Positions 49,557 to 59,520 of a stretch of 64,000 nucleotides of DNA are shown here, piece by piece (the first letter of the stretch is position 1; the number at the start of each line of letters is the position of its first letter). A program made the position numbers and the translations under genes. This stretch comes from Hyalangium versicolor. Its GTDB lineage: Bacteria; Myxococcota; Myxococcia; Myxococcales; Myxococcaceae. The stretch covers positions 1 through 64,000 of the forward strand of contig NZ_JAHXBF010000026.1 in the NCBI RefSeq assembly GCF_020103695.1, given 5' to 3'. Under the pieces are notes generated by a model. It ran no database searches and had not been told where the DNA came from. It was given only the letters and a program-made list of their open reading frames with translations.

Positions 49557-51423
49557 CGGCGGCCTCCGGCTGGGCGGGGGCCGTGAGCAGCGGCTCGGTG
49601 AGGGTGCGGAAGGCCTGATAGCCATCGGCCCCCACCGGCAGGTTGCCGTACCAGGCGAAGTCGAAGCGCCGCGTCAGCTCGCGGAAAGGAGCCAGCCACT
49701 CGCGGCGGCCCTTGAACGTGCGCAGGTAGTCCCAGTTGCTCAGCGTCGAGTCGTAGAGAATGGCCCCATCCCGGTGCAGCCGGGACAGCAGGGCCAGGTA
49801 GAGGCTGCGCACCGCCTCGCGGTACTCCCCCCGCGCCGCCAGCTCGTCGGCCAGGTGGGCCCAACCCTCGGGAGGGCGGGACAGGGCACTCATGGGATCC
49901 TGTGCGAGCGCCGTGGAGTCCAGCGTGCTCACCTCGAGCTGCGCGCTCTCGTCCTTCTGTCTCCGGCCCAGCGCGCGCAGCAGCACGGTGGCCAGCACCG
50001 CCAACACCACTCCGATGACGAGCACCACCAGCACATTGGCCGCGTTCGCGCCGCTCACCCCCGTGAAGTTCGCGGGTGGTGGGCTGGAATCCCGGTCCCG
50101 CTCGAAGAGCTTCTTCAACTGCTCGCCCAGCCAGTCGATGAAGCGCTTCCACAAGCTCGGGGACGTATCCGGAACCTCTTCCTCGGGCGGAGCCTTCGCG
50201 TCCGCCGGGGGAATGAAATCCGAGAACTCCGGCCGCGCGAGGATCTCCCGGGCTCGGGCCGAGGCGGCTCGGGCATCCGGGGCGGCCTTCTCCAGGGCGG
50301 CCGTCTCGCGGGCCTGCGCCAGCCCTTGCCGCAGCGTGAGCGACGCGGTCTCGCAGTCCTCTCCGTCCTGCGCCAGGTTCTCCACCGTGCGCAGCAGGCG
50401 CTGGAGCTTGGCCGCCTCGGCATCGCTCAGAGCGTTCGCCGCGTCGAGATCCTCTTTCAGATCCTCGCTGTCGCCCTCGCAGGCCACGGCCACGGCCTCC
50501 AGTCGCTGGCGGAGCTGCGAGCGCGGAATCGGCGCCGGTTCGGACTCCTGCGCCTTGGCCACCGAGCCGCCGAGCAGGACGCACAGGAAGACGAGCGCCG
50601 CGGACTGGAGGGAGCGGGCCTTGCCTCGGGCCGGGAGCTGCTGGACGGCGGCGAGCAGATCCAACCCCTCCTGGCGCACCCGCCCGTCCACCAACAGCAG
50701 CGTGGCGGTGGCGGCCTTGATGGGCTCAAAGAGGGTGAAGGTGACGGCCGCGAGGAAGATCAGCCAGGACGGGTTGTCGAGCGAGGCGAAGCGCTCGGCG
50801 AAGGTGAAGTCGATGCCCACCAGCTTCCGGCCCAGCATGAAGAAGACGTTGCTGGCGATGTGGAGGTTGAAGAAGGTGAGCACCTGGACCCCCAGCATCA
50901 GCCGCACCCCGGTGGCGGTGCTGCGCGCCGGGCCCAGCAGCTTCGCACACAGCCCGTACAGCCGCAGGGGATTGCCCCGGCCCTGCATCGTCGCGGCGTA
51001 GCCGACGATATGCGCCGACAGCAGGAAGAAGGCCAACCCCAGGGAGAGGGTGATCGTCACGGCGTTGAAGACGAAGAGGAAGCCCACCGCGATGATGAGC
51101 CCAGGCATCCGCTGCAGCGCGGCGCGAAGGCTGGAGAGCGCCGTGGGCTCCTTCTGTCCCAGGAGCAGCTCCTGGACGTAATGGCAGGTGGCGCCCTGGA
51201 GCACGCCCCGGAAGAGCCAGGCCAGGGTGAGCCACAGCGTGGGCAGCGCCAGCGCGCGGCGGTGCGTCACCGCATCCGTGAGGTGAAGGACGGCCGCTGT
51301 GACGAGTGCTCCTCCCGGCAACGTCAGTGCCCACACGCCGGTGTGGCGAGAGCACAGCCGCAAGGCGGCATCCAGCAGGGCGATGGCGCCTCGGGGGCGC
51401 AGCTCGAGAGCGGAGACGGCCAT
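49549..51423 (-). CDS. DUF4129-type multi-TM protein
   Basis: 624 aa. The first 250 residues hold about six TMs. A periplasmic helical region (about 285-455) precedes one TM (NVLVVLVIGVVLAVLATVLL). The C-terminal cytoplasmic domain is DUF4129-like (LADELAARGEYREAVRSLYL, LTRRFDFAWYGNLPVG). No transglutaminase domain is present, although that is often fused or adjacent in other bacteria. It starts directly after the zinc-finger gene. Confidence 0.82.
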   Translation of the reverse strand: MAVSALELRPRGAIALLDAALRLCSRHTGVWALTLPGGALVTAAVLHLTDAVTHRRALALPTLWLTLAWLFRGVLQGATCHYVQELLLGQKEPTALSSLRAALQRMPGLIIAVGFLFVFNAVTITLSLGLAFFLLSAHIVGYAATMQGRGNPLRLYGLCAKLLGPARSTATGVRLMLGVQVLTFFNLHIASNVFFMLGRKLVGIDFTFAERFASLDNPSWLIFLAAVTFTLFEPIKAATATLLLVDGRVRQEGLDLLAAVQQLPARGKARSLQSAALVFLCVLLGGSVAKAQESEPAPIPRSQLRQRLEAVAVACEGDSEDLKEDLDAANALSDAEAAKLQRLLRTVENLAQDGEDCETASLTLRQGLAQARETAALEKAAPDARAASARAREILARPEFSDFIPPADAKAPPEEEVPDTSPSLWKRFIDWLGEQLKKLFERDRDSSPPPANFTGVSGANAANVLVVLVIGVVLAVLATVLLRALGRRQKDESAQLEVSTLDSTALAQDPMSALSRPPEGWAHLADELAARGEYREAVRSLYLALLSRLHRDGAILYDSTLSNWDYLRTFKGRREWLAPFRELTRRFDFAWYGNLPVGADGYQAFRTLTEPLLTAPAQPEAAGA

Positions 51424-51693
51424 TCAGCGCCCCACCAGTTCTACCAACAGCCGGAAGCCCCCGTACACGATGCCCCCGCTCAACAGCGCCAGCACCACGT
51501 TGCCTGCGGACCAGTCCCGGCGCTCCGTGGGGCCCTCCAGCACCTTCAAGCGCTTCTGCAGACAGCTGGCGCAGCGGTTGATGCCCTCGAACTGGGTGGT
51601 GCACTCGCGGCAGATGACACGCCGGCACTCGACGCAGATGCCGAGCCCCGCGCGATCCGGGTGATAGTGGCAGCGGCCCGAGCCCTGGAGCAT
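51424..51693 (-). CDS. Small B-box-like zinc-finger membrane protein
   Basis: 89 aa. Two Cys/His pairs form a B-box-type zinc-binding motif (CHYHPDRAGLGICVECRRVI, CRECTTQFEGINRCASC). A C-terminal TM (about 65-83) follows. This small protein is found in myxobacteria and related groups next to membrane-remodelling genes. As the first gene of the DUF58/MoxR operon it may be a membrane adaptor. Confidence 0.85.
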   Translation of the reverse strand: MLQGSGRCHYHPDRAGLGICVECRRVICRECTTQFEGINRCASCLQKRLKVLEGPTERRDWSAGNVVLALLSGGIVYGGFRLLVELVGR

Positions 51694-51725
51694 GGGCAGA
51701 GCCTACGAAATCTGGGGCTCCTGTC

Positions 51726-52826
51726 CTACCCCCCTGATGGTGTTCCGGGAGCTTCCCGGGCCGGGGGCCTCTCGCGCAGGGCTTCGGCCATGCGGAGCAC
51801 GATGGCCTCGAGCAAGAGGCCCCGAGGGAAGTGGGCCCCCGCCGAGTTGCCTGCCAGTATGGGCCACCGCTCCTGCAGTGGCAGGGCGACGGCCCAGTGA
51901 TCGGCGCGGACGTAGCCCAGCAGCTCGCTGCCCGGCAGCAGCTGATCGGAGAAGAGCAGCTGGCCGTCGTTGAGAGGATCCATGTAGCGCAGCGGTGCCT
52001 CCAGGGGCGCCATCGCGCGGGCGACCTCCTCCTCGGGGGCCATGGAGCCGACGGAGAAGTAGCGGACGGAGTCGGGCAGCTTGTGGCGTGCGAGCCACTT
52101 CATCCTCGCCTCGCGCTTCAGGTCCTGGGCGATGCCGCGATCTCCCGGAGGGCACCGCTTCGAGGGCCAGTCCTTGAGAGCCTGGTAGACGAAGGCGTAG
52201 CGGTTGGCGGCCGGCGAGCCGTTCACGCTGCCCGCGATGCTGACCACCGCGTGGACCCGGGGAACGAGGCTCGGGTACTGGACCAGGAATTCCATGATGT
52301 CCGCAGCGCCCTTCGAGTAGCCCATGAGCACGAGCCGTCCATCGGGAGGGACGGAAGTCCTCGCGACCGCCGCGGCGATGCGCCAGGCGTTGGCCGCGCT
52401 GCTCGAGCGTCCGCTGACGCGCACGGTGTTCACCGAGTAGCCCAGGGCTCGCAACCGGGGGATGGCCTCCGGAAAGAGCTCCGCGTCCTCGAAGCACTCC
52501 GCCACGCCACCTGGCACGAGGAGGATGCGCATGCGTGGATCATGCGGCGGAAGCGGGGCGGGATCTTCCTCGCGGGGCTCCGCGGCGAGGGAAACGAGCA
52601 GCTTCCCGCAGTCCACTCCCGGCGTTTGCTCATGGGCTGCGAGCCCACAAAAGAGGGTGCGGAAGCGAGCGCGCCCATCCTGCACCGGAGGCTGCCCCAC
52701 CACGGCGAGCTGTAGGGGAGGGATGTCTGAGGCCTGGTAGTGGAGGAGTGGGGAGGCGCAGGCCGCGAGTGCGAGCGCGAGGCTTGCGAGCAAGGCCCTC
52801 AGGCAGGTCGAGAAGCTCACGGTCAT
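51726..52826 (-). CDS. Alpha/beta-hydrolase-fold lipoprotein with intact GxSxG
   Basis: 366 aa. The signal peptide ends in lipobox LAAC (Cys23). The hydrolase core has MRILLVPGGVAECFEDAELF (strand and oxyanion region), nucleophile elbow GYSKG (Ser171), a possible acid in LNDGQLLFSDQLLPG and a His in RADHWAVALP. It may act on lipid or cell-wall esters in the periplasm or outer membrane. It overlaps its paralogue at 52823-53881 by 4 nt. Confidence 0.8.
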   Translation of the reverse strand: MTVSFSTCLRALLASLALALAACASPLLHYQASDIPPLQLAVVGQPPVQDGRARFRTLFCGLAAHEQTPGVDCGKLLVSLAAEPREEDPAPLPPHDPRMRILLVPGGVAECFEDAELFPEAIPRLRALGYSVNTVRVSGRSSSAANAWRIAAAVARTSVPPDGRLVLMGYSKGAADIMEFLVQYPSLVPRVHAVVSIAGSVNGSPAANRYAFVYQALKDWPSKRCPPGDRGIAQDLKREARMKWLARHKLPDSVRYFSVGSMAPEEEVARAMAPLEAPLRYMDPLNDGQLLFSDQLLPGSELLGYVRADHWAVALPLQERWPILAGNSAGAHFPRGLLLEAIVLRMAEALRERPPAREAPGTPSGG

Positions 52827-53881
52827 CCTCCCTGTCCGAGCGCTTCGAGGATGCGAAGGAGGGCCGCCTCGAGCAGCACGTCTCGAGGAAACAAGGGAGC
52901 GGCCCCTTCTGGCTCGGTCGCTATGGACCAGTGGTCGGTGTTCGCATAGCCAAGCAACTCGGCGCCCGGAATGACCTGATCGACGAACGGGACCAGGCCA
53001 TCGTTGCGCGGCTCGATCCGGGTGAGCGCCTTGGCGCGGGAACGGAGCGGAGGAGTCACCTCCGAGACAGGGGCAAAGGCCGCCAGCGAAAAGAGGCGAG
53101 GTGGCTTGGGCAGCGGGTGAGCCATGAGCCAGCGCAAGCGGTAGGCCCGGTCCAGGTCCACCAGCGCCTCACGTTCCTTCGTGGTGCACGCGGTGTCGCC
53201 CCCTCGAGGGAAGAGCAGGGAGACTCCTGACGCATCGCTGGCGAGAGGCGAGCCGTTGATCGCCCCCGCCACGCTCAGCACCGCGGACACGCGAGAGGCT
53301 GCGGCGGGATGCGAGACGAGGAGTTCGAGGATGTCCACCGCGCCCCGGGCATGACCGACGAGCAGCAGGCGCTTGGAGGGCATCTCCGCGACCTCTTGGG
53401 CGAGGCGATCGGCATTCGTGCGGCTGGTCGAGGCGGCGTTCACCTGGGAGACCCGAGCCTCGTAGCCCAGGTGCCGCAGGCGTGTGACGATCGACTCAAA
53501 GGGGGGCGCGAGCCCGTAGGCACACTCTCCCAGCAGACCGGGCACGAAGAGCACGCCCAGCTTGGGATTGTGCGGTGGCAGGGGGCGTGGAGCGCTGGCT
53601 GTCTCGGGCTCATCGCTCAGCCGATGGAGGAGCCCACCACAGGTCTGATCCCCCGCGCCCGGTTCTCTCGCGAGCAGTGCGCAGAAGATCTCCCGGAAAC
53701 GCGCCCGGCCGTCTCGAATCGCGGCGGCACCGGGGAAGGTCAGCACCTGCGCGGGCACATCCAGGCTGTACTGGAGGAGCGGGGTCGACTTGCACCCCGA
53801 GGACAGCACGAGCAACAGCAAGGAGAGCAGCCAGGAGAGGGACAGAGAGCTAAGAGTTCGAATGGGCTCACCCGCTGCCAC
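52823..53881 (-). CDS. Alpha/beta-hydrolase-fold lipoprotein paralogue with Ser-to-Ala change
   Basis: 352 aa, a tandem paralogue of the next gene: same order of blocks (LGVLFVPGLLGECAYGLAPP, then NDGLVPFVDQVIPGAELLGY, then NTDHWSI). Lipobox SSGC (Cys30). The nucleophile elbow reads GHARG, with Ala178 where the paralogue has Ser171. The DNA codon is GCC. The acid and His positions look kept. The protein is thus predicted to be catalytically dead or to bind rather than hydrolyse. The 4-nt overlap suggests co-expression, perhaps as a heteromer. Confidence 0.8.
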   Translation of the reverse strand: MAAGEPIRTLSSLSLSWLLSLLLLVLSSGCKSTPLLQYSLDVPAQVLTFPGAAAIRDGRARFREIFCALLAREPGAGDQTCGGLLHRLSDEPETASAPRPLPPHNPKLGVLFVPGLLGECAYGLAPPFESIVTRLRHLGYEARVSQVNAASTSRTNADRLAQEVAEMPSKRLLLVGHARGAVDILELLVSHPAAASRVSAVLSVAGAINGSPLASDASGVSLLFPRGGDTACTTKEREALVDLDRAYRLRWLMAHPLPKPPRLFSLAAFAPVSEVTPPLRSRAKALTRIEPRNDGLVPFVDQVIPGAELLGYANTDHWSIATEPEGAAPLFPRDVLLEAALLRILEALGQGG

Positions 53882-53883
53882 GG

Positions 53884-55926
53884 CTAGCGTGGCGAAGGGG
53901 GCTTCGTCGGGCCCGCGTGTGTCTCGAGGAACCGCGCCGCGCGAGCGAGGAACTCGATCAGGTTGTCCTTGCGTATGAGCGAGTGGCCCTCGTTCTCCGC
54001 GACCATGTACTCCACGGGGATCTTCCGCTCCCGCAGCGCGCGGACGATCTGATCCGACTCGCCCCGAGGCACGCGCACATCATTGGCGCCCGCGTAGACG
54101 AAGAGCGGGTCGACGATCCGGTCCGCGTCCGCGAGAGGGGAGATCGAATCGAGGAAGGCCGCATCCTTGTCGGGATCGCCCATCTCCAGGAGGAAGATCT
54201 CGCGGATGAGTCCGCTGGTGGTGGCCATGAAGGTCTTCATGTTCGCCACGCCGAACAGGTCCACGCCCGCGCGCCACAGGCCGGGCATCCGGGTGAGTCC
54301 GATCAGCACGGAGTATCCCCCGTAGCTGCCGCCATAGATGATGACGCGGTTGGAGTCCGCCCAGGGCTGCGAGGCCGCCCAGCGGCCGGTGGCCTCGATG
54401 TCCTTGAAGGCCTCGAGTCGTCGGGGCCCGTTGTCCGCCTCCTCGAACGCGCGGCCGAACCCGCCCGAGCCTCGGACGTTCGGCTCCACCCACGCGTAGC
54501 CCTGGGAGAGGAAGAAGGCGATGGGCGCCGACCACCGGATCTTCGAGCTGCCCGCGGGCCCACCGTGGTAGCAGACGATCACCGGCAGCTTCCCGGTGCG
54601 ATTCTTCGGCAGGTATACGTTGATGGGCAGAGCCAGCCCGTCGTGGGCGCGGAGCTCGGTGATGCTCGCCTCGATGGGGGGCACCTCCTTCAACGAGGGG
54701 CGTGGCTCCTTGCGCAGCGAGGCGGCCTTGCCCGTCTTCGCGTCGATCACCCACGCATCCATGGGGGACGAGGGCGTGGACCAGACGGCGGTGAGTCGCC
54801 GGCCATCCTCCGAGAAGTCCTGCACCTCCCCCAGGCCCAGCGGCATCGAGACCTGGGCGCGAGGCTTCAGCGTGCGCGCGTCGAGCAGCCGGATCTCGCT
54901 GTGGTTGCCCGCGTCGAGCGCGAACGCGAGCGTCTCTCCGGTCTTCGCCAGCGACAGGGAGCTGACGAGGCTCGGGGTCTTCTCGACATAGCGAGCCAGC
55001 TCCTGGCCGCTTCGTGCATCGAGCGCGAGCAGCAGGGGTTGCTCGCCGCCTCCATCGGTCGCCACGTACACGGTCTTGCCGTCCGGGGAGAACTGGGCGT
55101 CGAAGAGGGTGACCTTGCGTGAGTCCTGGGGGTACAGCATCCGGGGCGCCCCCGTTGCCAGGTCCAGGTGCTGGAGGTAGGTCTCCGAGCCCGACAGGTA
55201 CCGCATGAACAGCCCCTGCTTGCCATCGCGGCTCACGTCCAGGAGGAAGCCCGGCTTGTCGTCGCGGTGGATGACCCGGGCCGTGCCGCCATTCGTGGGG
55301 ATGGCGTAGACGGCGGAGGCGGCTTCCTCCTTGCGGCGGCCACTGAAGAAGATCGTGTCTGGCGCGAGATCCGGCAGGAACGCGCCGTCCCGGTGCAGCG
55401 TCTCTCCCGGAGTCAGCTCCACCGGCGGCCCCGAGCCATCCAGGCCCACCTTCCAGATGGACCAGTTCTCGTCGGCTCCCTTGTCCGACCGGAAGAGGAG
55501 CGCCTGGCCATCCGGCGTCGTTGCCTCGAAGCTCATTCGCTCGGGCCACTCGGTGAGCCGCTTCGCGGGCGAGTCCGGGCGCGCGGCGTCGGCGATGTAG
55601 AGCTGCGGCAGCCCGTCCCGGTTGGAGGTGAAGATCACCCGCTTGCCGTCTCGGGAGAGGAAGGCCTCGGTGTTGAGGAAGGCATCCACCAGCGGCGCCG
55701 CCTTCTGCTGGAGTTCGGCGTCGCGCGCTGCGTCAACGCCTCCCGGTGCGTCTGGCCTCTCAGGAGCGACCGGGCCCGCGAGCGTGGGCGAGGAGGACGG
55801 TGCCACGCTCGAGGCGGCTGGAGCAGAGGGAGCCGGGGGAGCCGCCTCCGGCTGTGGCTGAGGAGCGCTTGCACAGGCCGCGAGCAACGCAGTGGCGAGA
55901 GCAAATGGGTACGGGAAGGTGCGCAT
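53884..55926 (-). CDS. S9 (prolyl oligopeptidase) family serine peptidase, lipoprotein
   Basis: 680 aa from the ATG at 55926. The open frame runs much further upstream, but that part overlaps the divergent transporter gene in antisense and is not coding. The signal peptide ends LLAAC (lipobox). A Pro/Ala linker precedes a beta-propeller (FTSNRDGLPQLYIADAARPD and similar WD-like/TolB-like blades). The C-terminal alpha/beta-hydrolase domain has GGSYGG (Ser534), NDVRVP (Asp616) and NEGHSL (His648), a complete triad. It cleaves peptides outside the inner membrane. The divergent POT transporter suggests uptake of the products. Confidence 0.92.
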   Translation of the reverse strand: MRTFPYPFALATALLAACASAPQPQPEAAPPAPSAPAASSVAPSSSPTLAGPVAPERPDAPGGVDAARDAELQQKAAPLVDAFLNTEAFLSRDGKRVIFTSNRDGLPQLYIADAARPDSPAKRLTEWPERMSFEATTPDGQALLFRSDKGADENWSIWKVGLDGSGPPVELTPGETLHRDGAFLPDLAPDTIFFSGRRKEEAASAVYAIPTNGGTARVIHRDDKPGFLLDVSRDGKQGLFMRYLSGSETYLQHLDLATGAPRMLYPQDSRKVTLFDAQFSPDGKTVYVATDGGGEQPLLLALDARSGQELARYVEKTPSLVSSLSLAKTGETLAFALDAGNHSEIRLLDARTLKPRAQVSMPLGLGEVQDFSEDGRRLTAVWSTPSSPMDAWVIDAKTGKAASLRKEPRPSLKEVPPIEASITELRAHDGLALPINVYLPKNRTGKLPVIVCYHGGPAGSSKIRWSAPIAFFLSQGYAWVEPNVRGSGGFGRAFEEADNGPRRLEAFKDIEATGRWAASQPWADSNRVIIYGGSYGGYSVLIGLTRMPGLWRAGVDLFGVANMKTFMATTSGLIREIFLLEMGDPDKDAAFLDSISPLADADRIVDPLFVYAGANDVRVPRGESDQIVRALRERKIPVEYMVAENEGHSLIRKDNLIEFLARAARFLETHAGPTKPPSPR

Positions 55927-56115
55927 CGGCCGAGGACGGTAGCGCGGCATGTCACGGTTCACCACCAGTTCGGGCGAGCGAGCGGTGGCCGGTTTCTGGG
56001 GACGTGCGCGAAGGCTCTTCCTACTTCGCAGGAAGGGCCCAGGCATCCTGGCTTGCGGGGGTGGGCAAGGCATGTTGAGTTGCAGTCCCGACACGCAAAG
56101 GCCCAAGGAGCCTTC

Positions 56116-57669
56116 ATGCCCTCTGCTGCACCTGCTGAATGGAAGGGACCTCCCTCGAACCGCACGTTCCTGGGACACCCGGTGGGTCTCTTCGTCCTCT
56201 TCTTGACCGAGATGTGGGAGCGCTTTTCGTATTACGGGATGCGCGGGCTGCTGAAGCTCTACATGGTGAACTACCTGTTCATCACCGTCCGCCAGACGCT
56301 GCAGGGCAAGGCGTACGATGGAGCGGGCAATCCGGATGACGTGATCGGGTGGGGCTTCGTCAAGTCGTTGCTGCCCACGATCGATCCGTCGACGCTCGAG
56401 CAGTGCGTGGGCGAGAAGGTGAAGGCGCTGGTGGCCCAGAACCCGGGCATGCTGGCGGACATGGCGAACACCATCGCCTCGCAGAAGTGCGCGGTGGAGC
56501 CCAACGCCTCGCTGCTCTATGGCGCCTATGCGAGCCTGGTGTACCTGACGCCGGTGATCGGAGGCTGGATCGCCGACAAGTACCTGGGGCAGAAGAAGGC
56601 CGTCTACGTGGGCGCCATCACGATGGCGCTCGGGCAGTTCGTGCTCTTCGGCGCGGACAACCTGTTCTTCATCGGCTTGTTGCTGTTGATCATCGGCAAT
56701 GGCTTCTTCAAGCCGAACATCGCCACCCAGGTGGGCAGCCTCTATCCACCGGGGGATTCCCGCCGCGATGGCGCCTTCACCATCTTCTACATGGGCGTCA
56801 ACATCGGCGCGTTCATCTGCAACTTCGTTTGCGGCACCCTGGCGGCGTTGTACGGGTGGCGGTACGGCTTCCTGGCCGCGGGCGTGGGCATGTGCATCGG
56901 CTTGGCGGTGCAATTCCTGGGGCGCAATGCGCTGGCGCCGGACACGCTGCAGGAGCGCAAGAGCCAGGCCGTCCAGGAGGAGAAGCAGTCGCTGACGGCC
57001 AACGAGAGGAAACGTGTCCTCGCGCTCATCATCCTGTGCCTGCTCAACGTCGTTTTCTGGGCCGTCTACGAACAGCAGGGCAACACGATGCAGACGTGGG
57101 CCGACGAGAAGACCTTCTGGCCGTCGTGGGCGTCCTCGACGTGGTTCCAGTCGGTGAACCCGTTCTTCATCTTCCTCTTCGCGCCGTTCCTGGATCGGTT
57201 CTGGGCGTGGCAGAGCAAGCGCGGCAGCGAGCCATCCTCGGTGGCGAAGATGGCGATTGGCTGCTTCATCCTCGGTGGGTCCTTCGTCGTGATGGTGGCG
57301 GGCGCACGCATCGTGGGCGGCGACAAGGGCAGCCTGTTCTGGCCGGTGTTCTGCACGATGCTGCTGACGATCGGTGAGCTCTACCTGTCGCCGGTCGGCC
57401 TGTCGCTGGTGACCAAGGTGGCGCCGGTGCGCATCGTCTCGCTGATGATGGGGACGTGGTACCTGTCGAGCTTCCTCGGCAACTTCCTGTCGGGCTGGAT
57501 CGGCCAGTTCTACACGTCGATGCCGAAGGAGATGTTCTTCCTCGTGCTGATGGTGCTCGGTATCTCGGCGGGTACAGCGATCTGGCTCTTCAACAAGCCG
57601 CTGAAGAATGCCATGCAGCCGGAGTCCCCTCATGGGGGCTCGAGCCCGGTGAGCAGCACGGCGTCGTAG
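56116..57669 (+). CDS. POT/PTR family proton-dependent oligopeptide transporter
   Basis: 517 aa from the ATG at 56116 with AAGGAG at 56105-56110. About 14 TMs. The family motif ExxERFxYYG is present as EMWERFSYYGMR in TM1, and a later conserved stretch reads FFKPNIATQVGSLYP. It imports di- and tripeptides with protons. It is divergent from the S9 peptidase gene, which fits a predator or proteolytic lifestyle. A strong hairpin separates it from the convergent rho gene. Confidence 0.93.
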   Translation: MPSAAPAEWKGPPSNRTFLGHPVGLFVLFLTEMWERFSYYGMRGLLKLYMVNYLFITVRQTLQGKAYDGAGNPDDVIGWGFVKSLLPTIDPSTLEQCVGEKVKALVAQNPGMLADMANTIASQKCAVEPNASLLYGAYASLVYLTPVIGGWIADKYLGQKKAVYVGAITMALGQFVLFGADNLFFIGLLLLIIGNGFFKPNIATQVGSLYPPGDSRRDGAFTIFYMGVNIGAFICNFVCGTLAALYGWRYGFLAAGVGMCIGLAVQFLGRNALAPDTLQERKSQAVQEEKQSLTANERKRVLALIILCLLNVVFWAVYEQQGNTMQTWADEKTFWPSWASSTWFQSVNPFFIFLFAPFLDRFWAWQSKRGSEPSSVAKMAIGCFILGGSFVVMVAGARIVGGDKGSLFWPVFCTMLLTIGELYLSPVGLSLVTKVAPVRIVSLMMGTWYLSSFLGNFLSGWIGQFYTSMPKEMFFLVLMVLGISAGTAIWLFNKPLKNAMQPESPHGGSSPVSSTAS

Positions 57670-57681
57670 TCACGCGGCTCT

Positions 57682-57708
57682 CTCCGGGGCGGTTCGTCCG
57701 CCCCGGAG
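57682..57708. terminator. Bidirectional terminator between transporter and rho
   Basis: Perfect 11-bp stem CTCCGGGGCGG (57682-57692) against CCGCCCCGGAG (57698-57708), loop TTCGT, no T-run. It lies between convergent genes 49 bp apart. Confidence 0.75.
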
Positions 57709-57718
57709 GCGCCGGCGG

Positions 57719-59272
<1,554 letters not shown>

Positions 59273-59520
59273 GGAATTCCGCAGGCTCTGCACGCACAGG
59301 CCCTGGCCGGGCCGGGTGCGGACGACTCGACATGTGGGACAGGGAGCCAGACGCGGGGTCCTCGAGGCTGCCTGCGCTCCATGCGCGGGTTCTCGATGAC
59401 CGAAACCGCCGGTCCCTGGAGCCCTCCGGCGGCCCGAGAGCCGGCCAGAGAGCAACACTCACATTAGCAGAGACCCGTGGGAGGCTTCGAGAATTTCGAA
59501 CCCCCTGTCCTCCAGCCGAC

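Noticed and set aside
53884..57633. A 1249-codon minus-strand open frame
   Set aside because: Its first 570 codons are antisense to the POT transporter and to the intergenic region. The S9 peptidase begins with a signal peptide at 55926, so only the downstream part is real.
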